Shown here piece by piece: positions 8,201 through 14,570 of a DNA stretch of 64,000 nt. Both the position numbers and the translations under genes were made by a program. The notes under the pieces were generated by a model that saw only the letters and a list, made by a program, of their open reading frames with translations, did not search any database and was not told the DNA's origin. Source of the DNA: Rhodoferax potami (GTDB lineage Bacteria > Pseudomonadota > Gammaproteobacteria > Burkholderiales > Burkholderiaceae_C); NCBI RefSeq assembly GCF_032193805.1, contig NZ_JAVBIK010000001.1, positions 1,288,033 through 1,352,032 on the forward strand, read 5' to 3'. Each line of letters opens with the position of its first letter. Positions within the stretch are counted from its first letter, which is position 1.

Positions 8201-11200
8201 ACACTGAACTTGCCGCGCGGAATATCTACTGACAGCGACTTGAGGTTGTGTTCCTTGGCGTTGACGATACGGATGGAGTTCGACGTGTCAGCGAGCAGCG
8301 CCTCGGAGGTGGATGGGCTTGCGCCCGGGGCCGATTTGCTAATCGCAAAGCGAGTAGATGAGGCCTTGGGCGCAAGCCCATCGACCGAAGCAACAGAGGT
8401 AAACGTAGCCGACGACTCCGCCACCTCATGAATCACACCCATAGCCGCCGCATACTCCCTAAGCGCCTTGCCGGTGTGCGAAGTGGCATGCAACAACAAG
8501 TCTTCGGGCGTACCGTATGCCACGACCTGCCCGCCCGCATCGCCCCCCTCGGGCCCCAGATCGATCAGCCAGTCGGACGCGCGAATCACATCCAGGTTGT
8601 GCTCAATCACCACCAGCGAATGGCCGGCGTCCAGCAGCTTGCGCAAGGCGCGCATCAGCTTGGCGATGTCTTCAAAGTGCAGACCGGTGGTCGGCTCGTC
8701 CAGCATGAAGAGCGAGCCCTTGCGCGCGAGGAACTGCCTGCTGGAGCTAGCGCTCTTGGCCGCCTCAGCCAAAAAACCCGCAAGCTTGAGGCGCTGCGCC
8801 TCTCCACCCGACAGCGTAGGCACCGGTTGGCCCAGCTTCACATATTCCAACCCCACATCCACAATGGGTTGCAGCACGCGAATGACTTCGCGGTCCGCGC
8901 TAAACAAGTCCGCCGCTTCGCTCACGGTGAGCCCAAGCACATCGGCCACATTGACGTTGCGGCCCTTGCGCTCAATCGTCACTTCCAGAATTTCGGGGCG
9001 GTAGCGCTTGCCGTCGCAGTCCGGGCAACGCAAATACACGTCGCTCAGGAACTGCATTTCCACGTGCTCAAAGCCCGAGCCGCCGCAGGTGGGGCAGCGG
9101 CCATCGCCGCTGTTGAAGCTGAACTTGGCGGCGGTATAGCTGCGCTCCTTGGACAAGGCGGCGCCCGCAAACAACTCTCGAATCGCGTCCCACGCCCCCA
9201 CATAGCTCACCGGGTTGGAACGCGCCGTTTTACCAATGGGCGACTGGTCCACAAACACCATGTCGCTGAGCTGCTCAGCACCCAGCAGGCTGGTGTGGGC
9301 GCCCGGTGTTTCGGTGGCTTTGCCAAAGTGGCGCAACAAGGCGGGAGCCAGCACATCCTGAATCAGCGTGGACTTGCCGGAACCGGAGACCCCGGTGACG
9401 CACACGAGGCGCTGCAGCGGAATCTCCACCGACACATTTTTGAGGTTGTGCTCGGTGACACCTTCCAGGATCAGGCGCGGGTGGTTGGGCGCGACCATGC
9501 GCTTGAAGCCCATGCCCACCTGCTTGCGGCCGCCCAGGTAAGCGCCGGTCATGGTGTCTGCGCCCTTCAGCGCTTCGGTTGTGCCGTCAAACACGATCTG
9601 GCCGCCCCTCTCGCCGGGGCCGGGGCCCATGTCGATCATGCGGTCGGCCGCCAGCATCACCGCCGGGTCATGCTCCACCACCACCAGCGTGTTGCCCGCA
9701 TCGCGCAAGCGCTGCATGGCCACGATGATGCGGTTCATATCGCGCGGGTGCAGGCCGATGCTGGGCTCGTCCAACACGAACAGGGTGTTGACCAACGAGG
9801 TGCCCAGCGCGGTGGTGAGGTTGATGCGCTGCACCTCGCCACCACTCAGTGTGCGGCTCTGGCGGTCCAGCGTGAGGTAGCCAATGCCCACGTCGCACAG
9901 GTATTTGAGGCGGGTGCCGACCTCTTCGAACAGGAGCTTGAGGGTTTTGTGCTCGGCCTCAGACGCGGTTGGGACAGTTTTCTCCGGCAACGCCGCAGGC
10001 AGGGAAGCGCCAGGCTCCTCATGCATTTGCTGCGCAACTGCCAAATCGTCACCCGGCACTTCCCTGCCTTCGTCTTGGCGAGTGGGGACAATCCCCCCGA
10101 AGATGCCTAAATCGGATTGCAACGCATCAAAAAACCGCTTGAGCCGGTCCAGCGGCATAAGCATGAAATCGTGCAATGACAAGCCGGGCAAAGCCTCGAG
10201 CTGCTCGCGGGACCATTTCACACCCTTGGGCATGAAGCGCTTGGCCGGGTCCAGCGCCATATCGGCCTGCTCTTTGGTGCCAATGCGCCAGAGTAGGCTC
10301 TCCGTCTTTAGGCGCGAGCCATTGCAGGTCGGGCAGGTGGTGTAGCTGCGGTATTTGGACAAGAGCACGCGGATGTGCATCTTGTAGGCCTTGGTCTCCA
10401 GGTATTCAAAGAACCGGTCCACACCGAACCAATGCTGGTTCCACTTGCCGTTCCAGTTGGGCGAGCCCTTGAGCACCCAGTTTTTTTGCTCTTGCGTCAA
10501 CTTGTACCAAGGCGTGTCGCGCGGGATGCCGCTGGCCTCGGCGTGGCGCATCAGGTCGTCCTGGCACTCTTGCCATGCGGGCGTTTGCATCGGTTTGACC
10601 GCACCAGCACGCAGGGTGAGTTTGTCGTTAGGGATGACCAAGCCATAGTCCACCCCGACCACGCGCCCGAAGCCGCGGCAGGCATCGCAGGCGCCCACCG
10701 CCGAGTTGAAGCTGAACATCGACGCAATCGGGTCGGTGTAGCGAATATCGCTCTGCGGGCAGTGCAGACCGGTAGAGAAGCGCCAGATTTCAGGCGCTGC
10801 ATTTGCTATGGTTTCAGGAGCTGCTTGCGCAATATCTGCCTGGGCTACAGCCTCTTTCAATACATAAGCATTCAAGCGCCCGCTGCCGCGCTTCAAAGAA
10901 GTCTCAATGGCTTCCAGCACCCGCGCTTTTTCCACCCCATCGATGCGGAAGCGGTCAGCCACCACATCCAGCACTTTGCGCACGCCGTTGACGGTCGACA
11001 CCTCGCGCTCCGCCTGCACCCGCGTGAAGCCGCTGGCACTCAGCCACTGGGTTACTTCGTCAGGGGTGGCGTTGCCCGGTAGCTCTACAGGAAAGGTCAA
11101 TACCAGGCGCGGGTTGCCCTCGGCAGCAGCGCGCTGCAGTAGCGTGGTGTAAATCGTCTCGGGGGTGTCGTGCTGGACCGGCAGCGCAGTGTCTTTGTCA

Positions 11201-11562
11201 AACAGGCTGCCCGCACGGGAAAACAAGAGCTTGAGGTGGTCGTTGAGCTCCGTCATCGTGCCCACAGTCGACCGGCTCGAGCGCACCGGGTTGGTCTGGT
11301 CAATCGCAATTGCAGGGGGCACGCCCTCCACCTTGTCGACCGCCGGCTTGTCCATGCGGTCCAAAAACTGGCGCGCATACGCGCTGAAAGTTTCCACGTA
11401 GCGGCGCTGGCCCTCGGCGTACAGCGTGTCGAACACCAGGCTGGATTTCCCCGACCCACTGGGCCCGGTGACCACGGTCAGTTCACCCGTGCGGATGTCC
11501 AGATCGAGGTTCTTGAGATTGTGCTGTCGCGCTCCGCGAATGCGGATGGTGCCCTGGGTCAT
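5203..11562 (-). CDS. uvrA: double-length UvrA (tandem excinuclease ABC subunit A)
   Basis: 2119 residues holding two complete UvrA units, so four ABC ATPase modules instead of two. Walker A motifs: GPSGSGKS (33-40), GVSGSGKS near 722, 1121 and 1794. LSGGE signatures lie near 571 (followed by VQRINL), 915, 1512 and 1996 (each followed by AQR). Zinc-finger regions with CPTC/CPDC and CPSC/CETC pairs lie in the second and fourth modules. UvrA dimers scan DNA for bulky lesions and load UvrB; here a covalent pair could act as a built-in dimer. Unit 1 spans about 1-1040, unit 2 about 1090-2119. The linkers near 498-521, 1059-1085, 1644-1671 and 1729-1753 are encoded by inverted-repeat elements listed separately. 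No LexA-type box was recognised upstream. A separate standard uvrA may exist elsewhere. Confidence 0.92.
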   Translation of the reverse strand: MTQGTIRIRGARQHNLKNLDLDIRTGELTVVTGPSGSGKSSLVFDTLYAEGQRRYVETFSAYARQFLDRMDKPAVDKVEGVPPAIAIDQTNPVRSSRSTVGTMTELNDHLKLLFSRAGSLFDKDTALPVQHDTPETIYTTLLQRAAAEGNPRLVLTFPVELPGNATPDEVTQWLSASGFTRVQAEREVSTVNGVRKVLDVVADRFRIDGVEKARVLEAIETSLKRGSGRLNAYVLKEAVAQADIAQAAPETIANAAPEIWRFSTGLHCPQSDIRYTDPIASMFSFNSAVGACDACRGFGRVVGVDYGLVIPNDKLTLRAGAVKPMQTPAWQECQDDLMRHAEASGIPRDTPWYKLTQEQKNWVLKGSPNWNGKWNQHWFGVDRFFEYLETKAYKMHIRVLLSKYRSYTTCPTCNGSRLKTESLLWRIGTKEQADMALDPAKRFMPKGVKWSREQLEALPGLSLHDFMLMPLDRLKRFFDALQSDLGIFGGIVPTRQDEGREVPGDDLAVAQQMHEEPGASLPAALPEKTVPTASEAEHKTLKLLFEEVGTRLKYLCDVGIGYLTLDRQSRTLSGGEVQRINLTTALGTSLVNTLFVLDEPSIGLHPRDMNRIIVAMQRLRDAGNTLVVVEHDPAVMLAADRMIDMGPGPGERGGQIVFDGTTEALKGADTMTGAYLGGRKQVGMGFKRMVAPNHPRLILEGVTEHNLKNVSVEIPLQRLVCVTGVSGSGKSTLIQDVLAPALLRHFGKATETPGAHTSLLGAEQLSDMVFVDQSPIGKTARSNPVSYVGAWDAIRELFAGAALSKERSYTAAKFSFNSGDGRCPTCGGSGFEHVEMQFLSDVYLRCPDCDGKRYRPEILEVTIERKGRNVNVADVLGLTVSEAADLFSADREVIRVLQPIVDVGLEYVKLGQPVPTLSGGEAQRLKLAGFLAEAAKSASSSRQFLARKGSLFMLDEPTTGLHFEDIAKLMRALRKLLDAGHSLVVIEHNLDVIRASDWLIDLGPEGGDAGGQVVAYGTPEDLLLHATSHTGKALREYAAAMGVIHEVAESSATFTSVASVDGLAPKASSTRFAISKSAPGASPSTSEALLADTSNSIRIVNAKEHNLKSLSVDIPRGKFSVVTGVSGSGKSTLAFDILFNEGQRRYLESLNAYARSIVQPAGRPEVDAVYGIPPTVAIEQRLSRGGRKSTVGTTTEVWHFLRLLYVKLGTQHCFKDGAAVEPQSADSIAAQLLKNYRGQHIGLLAPLVQGRKGVYTELADWARPKGFTHLRVDGNFLPTSGFPRIDRFKEHNIELPVASLDVTPANESALRTALADALTHGKGLVYVLSDIGSLREVMAAGESAAGVGKVQVFSTKRACPVCATSYAELDPRLFSYNSKHGWCPDCVGTGVALTKEQRKVFDDSVKDDDNKGREQTFAEADIEDLHDKACSTCNGTRLNATARNVKFAGVGITDIARLSVTDVRAWVQTLQVAGGMTTREGDIARDLVPEIRSRLEFLEEVGLGYLTLDRGAPTLSGGEAQRIRLAAQLGSNLQGVCYVLDEPTIGLHARDNKILLGALQSLSDKGNTLVVVEHDEDTIRHADHIIDIGPSAGKRGGRLVAQGSIADVQNAPESQTGRYLLHAMKHPLALRRGMVSHAETLVLDAAEALTPGASYARAASSKSASGASVSAAGKPAKKLSAKAQKAAVEAARILDSAAANTELAERTKVAAEYAALADRRTAKMSVAAAGSPAAGDDLAVAQQMHEEPVAGLPVASSADTPAYKPKIDWLTVTNATMHNLQSVTAHVPLKRLVAITGVSGSGKSTLARDVLLANVQTAVQKRSTKAGRDALEAGEKIDWLGCEGVTGYESIDRVLEVDQTPIGKTPRSCPATYIGFWDTIRKLFADTLEAKARGYASNRFSFNTGEGRCPSCEGQGMRTIGMSFLPNVKVVCETCKGARFNPETLAVTWRGKNIGDVLQMEVDEAVDFFAAMPVIAHPLQLLKDVGLGYLTLGQPSPTLSGGEAQRIKLVTELAKVRDDVGKRGNKVPHTLYVLDEPTVGLHMADVEKLIHVLHRLVNGGHSVVVIEHDLDVIAEADWVLDLGPEGGNGGGRVVAATTPEDVVKLGTHTGKALEAVLAR
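6304..6376 (-). repeat. inverted-repeat element, core type A, copy 1 (in uvrA)
   Basis: A 37-base core (6322-6358) is flanked by arms 6304-6321 and 6359-6376 that are complementary at 16 of 18 positions. The core is identical at 37 of 37 bases to that at 10015-10051, but the arms differ completely. Read on the minus strand the core has CGATTT, a small hairpin (TTGC-GCA-GCAA) and ATGAGG. It encodes residues about 1729-1753 of UvrA (DDLAVAQQMHEEP), in a linker. Confidence 0.8.
6548..6630 (+). repeat. inverted-repeat element, core type C, copy 2 (in uvrA)
   Basis: Arms 6548-6567 and 6611-6630 pair at 17 of 20 positions around a 43-base core (6568-6610). Read on the plus strand the core has CGATTT, five bases, hairpin TCGC-AGC-GCGA, four bases, ATGAGG. 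That is the same layout and spacing as the other C copy and the A cores. It encodes the SYARAASSKSASGAS stretch of UvrA, near residues 1644-1671. Confidence 0.75.
8308..8386 (+). repeat. inverted-repeat element, core type C, copy 1 (in uvrA)
   Basis: Arms 8308-8326 and 8368-8386 pair at 18 of 19 positions, the inner 15 perfectly (GATGGGCTTGCGCCC against its complement). The 41-base core (8327-8367) reads CGATTT, five bases, hairpin TCGC-AAA-GCGA, four bases, ATGAGG on the plus strand. It encodes UvrA residues about 1059-1085, the linker between the two UvrA units. Confidence 0.8.
9998..10068 (-). repeat. inverted-repeat element, core type A, copy 2 (in uvrA)
   Basis: Arms 9998-10014 and 10052-10068 pair at 15 of 17 positions; the core at 10015-10051 is identical to the core at 6322-6358, while the arms are unrelated to those of that copy. 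It encodes UvrA residues about 498-521 (DDLAVAQQMHEEP), inside unit 1 before the signature motif. Confidence 0.8.
10802..10862 (+). repeat. AT-rich dispersed repeat inside uvrA
   Basis: TTTGCTATGGTTTCAGGAGC, then TGCTTGCGCAATATC and TGGGCTACAGCC, matches the window-wide repeat (GCTATnnnnn, AGCTGCTTGCGCA, TGGGCT). It encodes an Ala-rich part of UvrA unit 1 (AVAQADIAQAAPETIANA). Confidence 0.6.
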
Positions 11563-11631
11563 GATGAATGCTCTCTAGGTGGGGAGAGACATTCTAGGGA
11601 GCTTTCCCCGCCCGACGGGGGGCCTGTGGCT

Positions 11632-12126
11632 TTACCCTTTCAGGGCACGCTCCAGCTCGCGGCAGGCCTTTACACCCGCGGCGTTCTGAATCTTGGGCAG
11701 CAGGGCCAACAAGTCATCAAAACCGGCCGCTGATTCGACCGACAGGTTGAGCATGAACCCCCGCAGGCCCAGACTGGCAGTGATCTGCGTGGCGATGGGT
11801 TTGGCATCGCTGTAGCGCTCTTGCGGGGTCCGGTTACTCACGGGCACGACCGCCAGGGCCGCGTCTTCTGCCTGCTCTATCAACGGGGCAGAAGCAACCA
11901 CCGGCAAAGCCGTTGCTGGCGCCGCCTGAGTAGGCGCCAAAAAGCCTTGCGCCACCATGTAATCAATATCACCAGCCACCAGGCCCATGCCTGCAGTGGC
12001 CTGCAAGACTTGATCAGCCGTTTTTTGACCATCAAACAGAATGAAAGCAGATCGCTGCCGCGCAGAAAAAAGCGGCGACCTTTCTTTAAAAGCGGCTTGT
12101 CCAACGTCTGTTTTTGTGAATTTCAT
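11632..12126 (-). CDS. hypothetical protein
   Basis: 164-residue soluble protein, family not recognised. It opens with MKFTKTDVGQAAFKERS and a region (AFILFDGQKTADQVLQATAG) that resembles the start of small winged-helix-like proteins of Burkholderiales; the C-terminal half has an even, helical composition (SVESAAGFDDLLALLPKIQN). ATG at 12126 is preferred over the upstream-extended frame to 12318, because the extension runs through a terminator hairpin and the 3' end of the next gene. Read upstream of uvrA on the same strand, with about 70 bases between them; a GC-rich hairpin without a T-run lies in that gap. Confidence 0.6.
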   Translation of the reverse strand: MKFTKTDVGQAAFKERSPLFSARQRSAFILFDGQKTADQVLQATAGMGLVAGDIDYMVAQGFLAPTQAAPATALPVVASAPLIEQAEDAALAVVPVSNRTPQERYSDAKPIATQITASLGLRGFMLNLSVESAAGFDDLLALLPKIQNAAGVKACRELERALKG

Positions 12127-12165
12127 AGATTGGAATTCTAGGACTCCGCCTTTGAATTCCCATAG

Positions 12166-12188
12166 AAAAAGGGGCCCGCAGGCCCCCT
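12166..12188 (-). terminator. Rho-independent terminator after the small membrane protein gene
   Basis: On the minus strand GGGGGCC-TGC-GGGCCCC is followed by five T. It lies about 25 bases after the stop of the 57-residue gene, and no T-rich partner was seen for the opposite strand. Confidence 0.75.
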
Positions 12189-12211
12189 CGTTTTCCCTAG
12201 CCAGGCGAAAT

Positions 12212-12385
12212 TTACTTCGCTTCGCTTGCGGCAGGTGCTGCCGCAGAGGCCGCAGGTGCGGGAGCCTCGGAGTGCATCGCGTCTGCACCGTGCTTCTCGC
12301 CACCCATGTCGATGTCACCGCCGGTGCTGATCATGTACAGCCCTAGACCGGCAAACAATGCAAAACCTACCGCTAATTTCCACAT
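12212..12385 (-). CDS. small single-span membrane protein
   Basis: 57 residues with one membrane helix near the N-terminus (KLAVGFALFAGLGLYMI) followed by a Gly/Asp/His-containing segment (GGDIDMGGEKHGADAMHSE) and an Ala/Pro-rich tail. Start ATG at 12385 follows GAAAG at a good distance; the frame extends upstream, but only through the terminator of the transporter gene. The His/Asp/Met-rich stretch could bind metal, which is a guess. It sits between its own terminator and the terminator of the MFS gene, so it is transcribed on its own or by read-through. Confidence 0.6.
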   Translation of the reverse strand: MWKLAVGFALFAGLGLYMISTGGDIDMGGEKHGADAMHSEAPAPAASAAAPAASEAK

Positions 12386-12396
12386 ACCATTTCTTT

Positions 12397-12425
12397 CAAA
12401 AAAAAAGCCCTCCGGAGCGGAGAGC
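12397..12425 (-). terminator. Rho-independent terminator after the MHS-family transporter gene
   Basis: On the minus strand CTCCG-CTC-CGGAG is followed by GGC and a run of ten T. It lies about 55 bases past the transporter stop. Confidence 0.8.
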
Positions 12426-12480
12426 TTGGAAATTGCCCCGGCTTCTCCCGCCGGGGCGCTCACTCACTACTTGAAGCCGA

Positions 12481-14241
12481 TCAGTCGTCTGCGTAAATAT
12501 CGACGTCTTTGGTTTCTTTCACAAACAACAAGCCAATGACGAAGGTCGCAGAGGCGATGATGATTGGATACCACAAACCGTTGTACATGTTACCGGTCTG
12601 GGCCACGATCGCAAAGGCGGTCGTAGGCATCAGGCCACCGAACCAGCCGTTACCGATGTGGTAGGGCAAGCTCATGGAGGTGTAACGGATACGGGTCGGG
12701 AACATTTCCACCAACATCGCGGCAATGGGGCCGTACACCATGGTGACCAAAATCACCAGGTAGGTAAGGATCATCACGACCTTGACCTTGTCGAACTTGG
12801 CCATGTCAGCCTTGGCGGGGTAGCCAGCGGCCTTCAAAGCAGCAGCCAGGTTGGTGCTCAACAGAGTAGCACCAGCTGTCTTTTCGTTGCTCAGGTCAGC
12901 GACCGACTTCTTGGCAGCAGCCACCGCTTTTTCATCCGCTGGGCTAGCAGCAGACAACTCAGCCAGTTTGGCTTCGGCTTTGGCCTTGGCGGCAGCGATG
13001 TCTTCAGCGCTGTACTTGACGTTCACCACAGTCTCACCCACCTTGATGATGGCAGGTGTACCGGCGGGAGCCACTACGTTTTCATACGACACAGAGGCGC
13101 TGGCCAAACGTTGCTTGGCGATGTCGCAAGTCGTTGTGAACTTCTTGGTACCAGTGGGGTTGAACTGGAAAGAACATTCCGCAGGGTCAGCAGTCACTGT
13201 CACTTGCGCATTGGCTTGTGCCTTGGCGAGGTCAGGGTTGGCCGCTTCGGTCAACATCTTGAACACGGGGAAGTACGACAGAGCACCCAACAAGCAACCG
13301 GCCAGGATGATCTTCTTACGGCCGATCTTGTCAGACAAGGAACCGAACACGATGAAGAACGGGGTCGCAATGATCAGAGAGATCGCCACCATGATGTTGG
13401 CAGTCGGGCCGTCCACCTTCAGCGCTTGTGTCAAGAAGAACAGCGCATAGAACTGGCCTGTGTACCAGACCACGGCCTGACCCATGACCAAGCCGATCAG
13501 GGCCAAGATCACGATCTTCAGGTTTTTCCACTGGCCGAACGATTCAGAGAGCGGGGCCTTGGAGGTCTTGCCTTCAGACTTCATTTTCTGGAAGGCAGGT
13601 GACTCGTTCATGCTCAAACGGATGTAAACCGAAATACCGAGCATGATCACGGACACCAGGAACGGAACGCGCCAGCCCCAGTCTGCAAAGGCTTCTTCGC
13701 CGATGGCAGTGCGGGTGCCCAAGATCACCATCAACGACAGGAACAAGCCCAGAGTCGCAGTGGTTTGGATCCAAGCGGTGTATTCACCACGCTTGCCGTG
13801 GGGTGCGTGCTCAGCAACGTAAGTTGCTGCGCCACCGTACTCACCACCCAAGGCCAAACCTTGCAGCAAGCGCAAGATGATCAGGATGACGGGAGCGGCT
13901 ACACCGATGGCGGCGTAGTTAGGCAGCAAGCCCACGATGAAGGTGGACAAGCCCATGATCAGGATGGTCACCAGGAAGGTGTACTTGCGGCCGATCATGT
14001 CGCCCAAACGGCCGAATACCAGCGCGCCGAAAGGACGCACGATAAAGCCGGCGGCAAACGCCAACAGCGCAAAGATGAAAGCGGAGCCTTCGTCCAGTCC
14101 GCTGAAGAACTGTTTGGCAATGATGGCTGCCAAAGAACCGTACAGGTAAAAGTCGTACCACTCGAAAACGGTACCGAGCGACGAAGCGAAGATAACTTTC
14201 TTCTCTTCTGCCGACATCGGACGTGCGGCTGCGTTTGCCAT
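12481..14241 (-). CDS. MFS transporter, metabolite:H+ symporter (MHS) type
   Basis: 586-residue inner-membrane transporter of the MHS group (ProP, KgtP, ShiA relatives). Seen: the first-helix motif GTVFEWYDFYLYG, the loop 2-3 motif GRLGDMIGRKYTF, GLALGGEYGGAATYVAEHAP in helix 4-5, and a repeat of the loop motif in the second half (GSLSDKIGRKK). Family members are usually 430-550 residues. The surplus is an insert of roughly 140 residues (about 335-480), rich in Ala, Lys and Glu with a Cys pair, between two membrane helices of the second half. ATG at 14241 follows GGAG with six bases; the TTG at 14253 overlaps that site and was rejected. Substrate unknown; a small organic acid or betaine is likely. 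Confidence 0.88.
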   Translation of the reverse strand: MANAAARPMSAEEKKVIFASSLGTVFEWYDFYLYGSLAAIIAKQFFSGLDEGSAFIFALLAFAAGFIVRPFGALVFGRLGDMIGRKYTFLVTILIMGLSTFIVGLLPNYAAIGVAAPVILIILRLLQGLALGGEYGGAATYVAEHAPHGKRGEYTAWIQTTATLGLFLSLMVILGTRTAIGEEAFADWGWRVPFLVSVIMLGISVYIRLSMNESPAFQKMKSEGKTSKAPLSESFGQWKNLKIVILALIGLVMGQAVVWYTGQFYALFFLTQALKVDGPTANIMVAISLIIATPFFIVFGSLSDKIGRKKIILAGCLLGALSYFPVFKMLTEAANPDLAKAQANAQVTVTADPAECSFQFNPTGTKKFTTTCDIAKQRLASASVSYENVVAPAGTPAIIKVGETVVNVKYSAEDIAAAKAKAEAKLAELSAASPADEKAVAAAKKSVADLSNEKTAGATLLSTNLAAALKAAGYPAKADMAKFDKVKVVMILTYLVILVTMVYGPIAAMLVEMFPTRIRYTSMSLPYHIGNGWFGGLMPTTAFAIVAQTGNMYNGLWYPIIIASATFVIGLLFVKETKDVDIYADD

Positions 14242-14400
14242 GTTTGTCTCCAATCGTTATGTCCAGCCCCCGACATGAAGGCTTGGTCGTATTCTTGGAG
14301 TGCCCACTGACCCTGCTCTGACGCGAAACCAACGCAGGCTTGCGCCAAACTGACGCCCCTCTGACAGAATAGGGTTAAACCCTGCGGGGGCTTTTCACAT

Positions 14401-14520
14401 CACGGCATATTGACCGGCTTCAAGGGTATACCCGCGAGGTGCTTGCTGACGAAATTACAGCCCGTGAAGTGTTCAGCGAGCCTTCAGGCTCCGCAAGCAG
14501 GCCCGTGCCTACAATTCCGA
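14401..14520 (+). promoter_or_regulatory. structured leader RNA, possible nhaA-I/Li+ or Na+-type riboswitch
   Basis: The 329 bases between the transporter and the antiporter genes hold a compact fold on the plus strand. Seen: GGGTATACCC (14424-14433); GCTTGC (14441-14446) pairing with GCAAGC (14493-14498); CTGA pairing with TCAG inside it; a hairpin GAGCC-TTCA-GGCTC; and CACGG at 14401 able to pair with CCGTG near 14462. The purine-rich single-stranded GACGAAATTACAG lies in the junction. nhaA-I class RNAs are known before Na+/H+ antiporter genes in Proteobacteria and have been reported to sense Li+; assignment to that class is from memory of its look, not a model match. Confidence 0.4.
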
Positions 14521-14570
14521 CGCCCCGAACCATAAAGAGACCCACAAGGGCTCGACAGGAGACACAAACC

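Noticed and set aside
8428..10110. 560-codon open frame on the plus strand
   Set aside because: Antisense to uvrA; composition follows the codon bias of the minus strand gene and it has no domain.
11563..11640. LexA box before uvrA
   Set aside because: No CTGT-N8-ACAG-type sequence found in the short upstream region.
11900..11945. Inverted repeat TGGCGCC...GGCGCCA as a further insertion element
   Set aside because: Arms are only seven bases and the core does not match either core type.
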